A stretch of DNA of 64,000 nucleotides, from assembly GCA_037176725.1 (NCBI GenBank), contig JAZBRS010000029.1, positions 124,467,001 to 124,531,000 of the forward strand, read 5' to 3'. This DNA is from Posidonia oceanica. Its lineage: Eukaryota; Streptophyta; Magnoliopsida; Alismatales; Posidoniaceae. Below are positions 59,171-64,000 of this stretch, piece by piece (within the stretch, counting starts at the first letter, position 1; each line of letters begins with the position of its first letter). The notes beneath the pieces were generated by a model that worked only from the letters and a program-made list of their open reading frames with translations, had not been told where the DNA came from and made no database searches. The position numbers were made by a program, and so were the translations under genes.

Positions 59171-60708
59171 ATGGCCCAGCGCACCATTGAACCCCTGCTT
59201 ACCCTTGCCTTGGAGGCGGTTTCCGCTTCGGTCCCTCCGACTCCCGCTTCCACTCCCTCTGTGCCCCTTGTGACACTAGGGTTTCCCCTTTTATCGCCTA
59301 GGGCACCCTAGTTTGTTCCGGGGCATTGGCAGACCTACGCCCCTCTGGATCTGGTCGCCGAGTCTATCTTGATGATTGCCCCTCTCGTTTCGAAGGCACC
59401 TCTGACCCCACTATCCCAGGGCTACGTCCCTCTCAACTCCTCTTTTGCTGCAGTGACCCTTGCTGTAGGACTTCAATCTTCTGGATAGTCTGTCTCTTTT
59501 GGCTCTAGTCCCCTGCCGACACTGCACCTCAGCATTCCCATTAATGGGATGCCTGATGAGCAGTATCAGCACCTAATAGAGACTGCCCAGCGGCTGTAGG
59601 GCATGGCCCTATCAGTTCGCCCTTCTTTCATTCCTGCTGGTCTTGAGGTTCCTGTGCGGCTTGCTCCTACATATCATGCATTTCCTTCTGCACTTCCGCG
59701 TAGACCATCGCCTCAACTGCTTACGGTTCCGGCATTAGGGGCACGGTTTCCGCCTCTTGCATCTACACAGCATAATGCACAGCATGCACCTCCGCCACCT
59801 GGTGGCCAGTCCTTCGGGCTGGTTGGAGGGCAGTACCCCACAGGCCCGCTGCCCGGCACCGCGCCGGTGCGGCTGTTGTTGCTCCAGCACTCTGCACCCA
59901 CTGCACAACATGTCATTTACCCGCCCCCTTGCATCAGGTTCAGATTTCAGAACGCATCCCCTATTACACTATACCTGTGCACGGGTACGCCAGCCATCAC
60001 ATCACATCACCAGGCGACGTGATGGTGGATCCGGAGGAGCACCTTGGTGCGACTCAATCGGCGTACATGGTCTCTGCCCCTACTGCCCCATCACCTCCGG
60101 CAGCCAATCCAGACCCCATCAATAATAGGATGGATGTTCTGGAGAAAGCACTACGTCTAGTGCAGGGTACCGACCACCAGACCTACCAGTTTTGGGACCT
60201 CTGCTATTTCCCAGAGGCGGTACTCTCACCGAAGTTCAAAATCCCGGACTTTGAAAAATATAATGGTAGGGGCTGCCCCATAGCCCATCTGAAGGCGTAC
60301 TGCGGTGATCTCGCCCAGCTCCAGCCTGACGAGAGGTTGCTGATCCGCCTGTTCCAGAAGAGTCTGTCTAGTCCGGCCCTCAAGTGGTTCACATCGCTTG
60401 ACATGACCGCGATCAAGACTTGGAACGACCTAAGCCAGGCATTCCTAGAACAATACTCCTTCAACCTCGACCTGGTCCCAAAGCTCACGGACCTGGTCAC
60501 AACCAAGCAGAATCCTAGTGAGCCATTTAGGGAGTACGTCGGCCGCTGGCGCACCCTTGCTTCATAGGTTCGAGATAGGCCCTCTGACGAGGAGTCTATC
60601 AAGATCCTAATCAAAGGGGCGCAGCCATCTACCGGGGCTCTACTTAGCATCCAACCCGTCACGACCTTCGTTGCACTGATCCGAGCTGGCGCTCGCATAG
60701 AGAGTTCG
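59171..60708 (+). pseudogene. G2 gag, N-terminal and core
   Basis: MAQRTIEPLLTLALEAV start at 59171 with early stops near 59309 and 59486. The core is open from 59929: EKALRLVQGTDHQTYQFWDL, IPDFEKYNGRGCPIAHLKAY, LLIRLFQKSLSSPALKWF, FREYVGRWRTL, then a TAG at 60565-60567 for Gln. The frame continues through VRDRPSDEES and QPVTTF. Better kept than in G1. Confidence 0.88.
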
Positions 60709-62844
60709 TTGCAGAGTGGCAACTTCCCTGCATTCTCTGCGTTCGCCAAGCAGGCCCCCGCCAGCAGCAACAGCAGCAGCAGCAACACCATCAACAACAA
60801 CAACAGTAGCAGCAGTAGCCGCCCTCGGAAGAAGGATCCTCCGAAGCCCACTGTTGCATACGTCGACTCTCCTACTGCACCTGTTCATCTGGCGTCTTGG
60901 CCTGTCCCTGCTCAGATCATTTACGCATCAGCACCTAGGGCACACCCCACACCACAGATCACCACCACTGCTCGACTGGTCTATCCTACCATACCGGTTC
61001 AGCAAGGACAATACCAAAGGCAGAGGCGGCCACTCACAGAGAAGCGGAAGTTCGCCCCACTGGCAGAACCGCTGAGTGCCGTTCTCCCTAAGGTTGCGTC
61101 GCTCCTGAGCTTTCCGGAGGTTCGCCCGCTGCCAAACCCACTACCACATTGGTATAAGGTGAACCTTTTCTGTAATTTCCATCGAAATGTCGGGCATTCG
61201 ACGGATAATTGCTTCACCCTACGGAATGCTATTCAGGACTTGATCGAATCGGGAATGATTGTGATCGACACGCACGAGGTGTCCACTTCCACACTTCCCC
61301 CTGTATCAGCATCAGCATCTTCCCTTGCCAACATTGTCTGCCAGCCCTTACCGAAGCACTCCTATCCGGGAGGCGCAGGGACCTCGGGAATCCATTCTCT
61401 CTTCCCTTCCGGGTCCGCCACGTCTGTGGTAGATCCCTCTGAGCTCATCCATGACATTTCTGAACCCTTTCCAGTCTCTCTTTACCTTGTAGCTGTCGCT
61501 GGCTTCGAGTCGGGCGTTCATATGATCCGACTACACGCCAGGCCGAAGCGCTCTTCCACGTTGCCCACCATGCTTCCTTGGGCTCAAGCCCCAGTACACC
61601 TCCTAGGTAGGCCTCAGCTAGGATCCCCTGTCCACCTGTTAGGTAGACCTCAGCCTCCACCTACTTGCCTTCCCAGCAACCTTATCCATCCCCCCATCAC
61701 CAATAAACACCCTGTAGCCCCTCTTGTGCTCGCTACACGTGTTCCCGTGGTTATTAACCTAACTCGGGACACCCATCGCGTACCTTACAGCTATGCTATA
61801 GAAATGTGTGCAGAAGTAACGCGATCGGGGAGGGTCTACAAACCCCCAGCACCGGCGGTTAGGCCTAGTTGTCCAGAACCTGCAGTACCTCCTTCCTCAG
61901 GCCAACCTGCAGCACCTCCACCATCAGGCCAACCTCCTGTACCTACCACCGCTGAACCTACCACCAAAGCTACACTTCCTACCACCAAAAAGGGCCAGCC
62001 CATGGCCGACATCACTTCCCAACTTAAGAAGGTTAGAGCCGACATTTCCATTTGGGACCTTATACACACATCCGCTGAACACCGCGAGGCTTTTCTTTGC
62101 GTGTTCCAAGCTGCCCATGTGTCCCAAGCCATAGAACCTGCCACCTTGGAAAGCATGGTCGGGATGATTACAGAGCCCCAGGTCATCACTTTCATGAGTA
62201 ATGAGTTGCCTCCGGCGGGGATTAATCATAACCAACCCTTGTTCATCACGGTACAATTCAAAAACTTCCGCATTCCCCTTGCGCTGGTCGATAATGGGTC
62301 AGGCCTTAACGTCTGTCCCTTGCGCACAACAACAAAGCTCGGATTCAAAGCCGAGGACATTACTCCAGCTGTAAAGGGAATGACAGCTTTTGATAATACC
62401 CAACATGACGCTCTAAGGATCTTGATTATTCCTCTCATCATTGGCCTGGTCACATTTGAAGTGGAATTCTACGTCGTTGACTTGGAGCCTAACTTCAATT
62501 TTCTGCTTGGGTGCCCTTGGCTCCACAAGCATCAGGTCATCCCCTTGACCCTCCATCGCATGATCAAGTTTCGCCGAGGCGACGATGTCATCGTCGTCAT
62601 GGCAGAGAATATTGAGAAGGAGCGGATCGAGGCAATCTCCCCTGTCTCTTCACAGACTGTCCCCTTTGACCCTGAACTCTCAGATGCTTTATACCGCGTG
62701 AATCGGTGCGAGGCAGTTAACTTCATTCCAGATCTTGAATGTGTCAACTCCTTGGCTGTTCACAATAACCCCTTCCAGATGGTCGAAAACGTCTATCACA
62801 GGTGGGGTTATGTCAAGGGGACACCGCTCGGGGGATACGACTAG
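60709..62844 (+). pseudogene. G2 gag C-terminus, zinc knuckle and protease
   Basis: 711 codons open. An Asn/Ser-rich stretch encoded by CAG/CAACAA repeats (60765-60815), a CHHC knuckle CNFHRNVGHSTDNC at 61171-61212, a Pro/Ser/Thr-rich linker with PPxSGQP repeats (61880-61945), and the protease with LVDNGSGLNVCP at 62284-62319 and FNFLLGCPWLHKHQVIP. Active-site form is Asp-Asn-Gly, as in G1, so DNG/S seems normal for this family. It ends at TAG 62842-62844, a Gln position in the G1 frame. Confidence 0.87.
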
Positions 62845-64000
62845 GGAATTGTTGAGCCGATCGTGGCAGAGGAGCGAAGCGACAACGAAGGTCTCGGATA
62901 CGACCCACAGGCTGATGAAAGTAAGCACCTGCAGTCGAAGAATTGAAGGATGATCATTCCCCGGGACCTCGCTAACTTCACCAGTGCAGGTACCCTAGGT
63001 TCAAGCGGAGATCAGGCCATAGCACAGCCGGAGTTGTGCCAGAGCCCTTCGCTGCCGACGGAAGAATGGGTCTGCATTGAAGACTACTACTTGGATGAGG
63101 AGCAGTCTGGCACAGTAGGGGCAGCTCGGACCTGTAGTGAGATCCAACTTGGCACGGTAGCTTCTCGGTCAGTTTGTCTGGCCCTTCCCTCCATAGATAA
63201 GGCAGCAGATTTGGCAGGCCCTTTGGTAGAATTGACAGCCTTTGATCTTCCTGTAGTCTTATCAGCATCACCGACAGCAGTTGTAGCAGCTTCGAAGTCA
63301 AGGACACCAGCTCAGGCACAGTTAGTCAGTCTGCCCGAGGCCGCAGTCGCGTCAGTACAGTTGTCACCCTCTCTGGCGGGTCAATCACTGAGTTCAGCCA
63401 ACAGCACGACTCAGCTCGTTTCAGTAGTCGCGTCACAAGCAACGCCGCTGGCTCAGTCAGTCACACATCCTCCTGCCTCAAAACATCAACCCTTGTGGCA
63501 GGCCCCCATGGTGTCAAAGGCCGCGCCGTCAGCATCAGCACCAGATATAGAGGCCCTATCGAGCAGCACAACCTCCCAGTCATTGGCCCTCCAGAAGAGC
63601 AGCTTTGCCTCCCCTCCAACTGCAGCAATGACTTTGGCAGCGTACCCGTCTGCGGTGCCCCTGACCAATCTGTTTGGATCTCTGATGGCAAGGCCGCCGC
63701 AATCAGCCGTGCCTACAGGCCAGCCAGAGTGAGCACCCAGAGTAGTAGTACATCTAGCATCTGGGCTAGAGCCGGAGGCCCCCAGCGCCTACTACGTCGA
63801 CTCACCCTCGGATGAGGAGGAAGGAGCAGCAGTAGAGGCCCAAGTTGACATGCTGATGGGGGACTTGGAGTTGCTGTTCCAAGAACAGCTCGCGTCGCTA
63901 ACAGAGGACCTGGCAGAGTATCACGTGGCGAGGAAAGGGAAAGCCGTGGCTACAGACCCCTCCCCGCAGAAGGACCATGCCTCTATCATGGTCATTGAAG
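62845..64000 (+). pseudogene. G2 protease-RT linker, to the window edge
   Basis: Continues the polyprotein with GLGYDPQADE, a TGA at 62944-62946, IPRDLANFTSAG and EEWVCIEDYYLDEEQSGT, then an Ala/Ser/Thr/Pro-rich stretch. Another stop at 63730-63732. RT lies beyond the window. Confidence 0.8.

Larger units (their letters stand above)
49866..64000 (+). mobile_element. G2: second Tat-lineage Gypsy element, runs off the right edge
   Basis: 5' LTR (49866-57988, itself interrupted), primer site, leader, gag, protease. The internal part is collinear with G1 and clearly homologous, but the LTR is a different, longer type (about 4.85 kb without the insertion). Fewer stops than G1 suggest that it is younger, consistent with nesting in G1. 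Confidence 0.85.

Overview
This window is plant nuclear DNA, probably from a monocot: the first exon of the host kinase gene is strongly GC-rich and the rest of the window is layered LTR retrotransposons. The host content is the 5' seven exons of a calcium-dependent protein kinase on the minus strand (exon 1 at 9324-9957, exons 2-7 at 23-1889, last exon off the left edge), a small spliced GRF-type zinc-finger gene on the plus strand (11566-11963), and a pentatricopeptide-repeat (PPR) pseudogene.

From left to right: a minus-strand Copia element with very short LTRs (Copia-1, 2534-6835, TSD GTAAC) sits in the 7.4-kb first intron of the kinase. At 12284-30638 lies an 18.4-kb CACTA transposon, flanked by a 3-bp AAG duplication, inserted in the PPR gene; the PPR reading frame continues codon for codon across it. 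No transposase is visible. The CACTA carries captured host sequence: ten exons of a starch synthase IV-like gene and the first exon of an MA3-domain (MRF/PDCD4-like) gene, both on the minus strand and both carrying stops. It was later hit by a 9.5-kb SIRE-like Copia element (Copia-2, 12839-22326, TSD AAGGA, two 1226-bp LTRs, an extra env-position ORF) and by a 4.1-kb LTR now standing alone (25030-29096, TSD GCAGC). Without these the CACTA is about 4.8 kb.

The right half is one nest. Copia-3 (31221 onward), a relative of Copia-2, cuts the PPR fragment. A Tat-lineage Gypsy element (G1, 35179-49865) cuts Copia-3 in the reverse transcriptase. A second Tat element (G2, 49866 to the right edge) follows, most simply inserted in the 3' noncoding part of G1, and a 3.3-kb solo LTR (52173-55440, TSD CATTT) lies inside the G2 5' LTR. 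G1 and G2 share the tRNA-Arg-type primer binding site, a conserved leader, gag and protease; G1 also shows RT, RNase H, a second archaeal-type RNase H and integrase.

The most unusual signal is in noncoding parts of these elements. Three LTR families each carry arrays of short inverted arms around a core of fixed length but variable sequence: 29-bp GTTGGACGC-N11-GCGTCCAAC modules in the solo LTR (53110-55219), 28-bp-period GTCGCC-N9-GGCGAC modules in the G1 LTR, and CGG-N4-CCG sites in the Copia-2/Copia-3 LTRs and an internal spacer. All four Tat-type LTRs also carry an extra copy of the first 9-10 bases of the primer binding site about 155-170 bp before the real one. All assignments come from reading the sequence; no database search was run.
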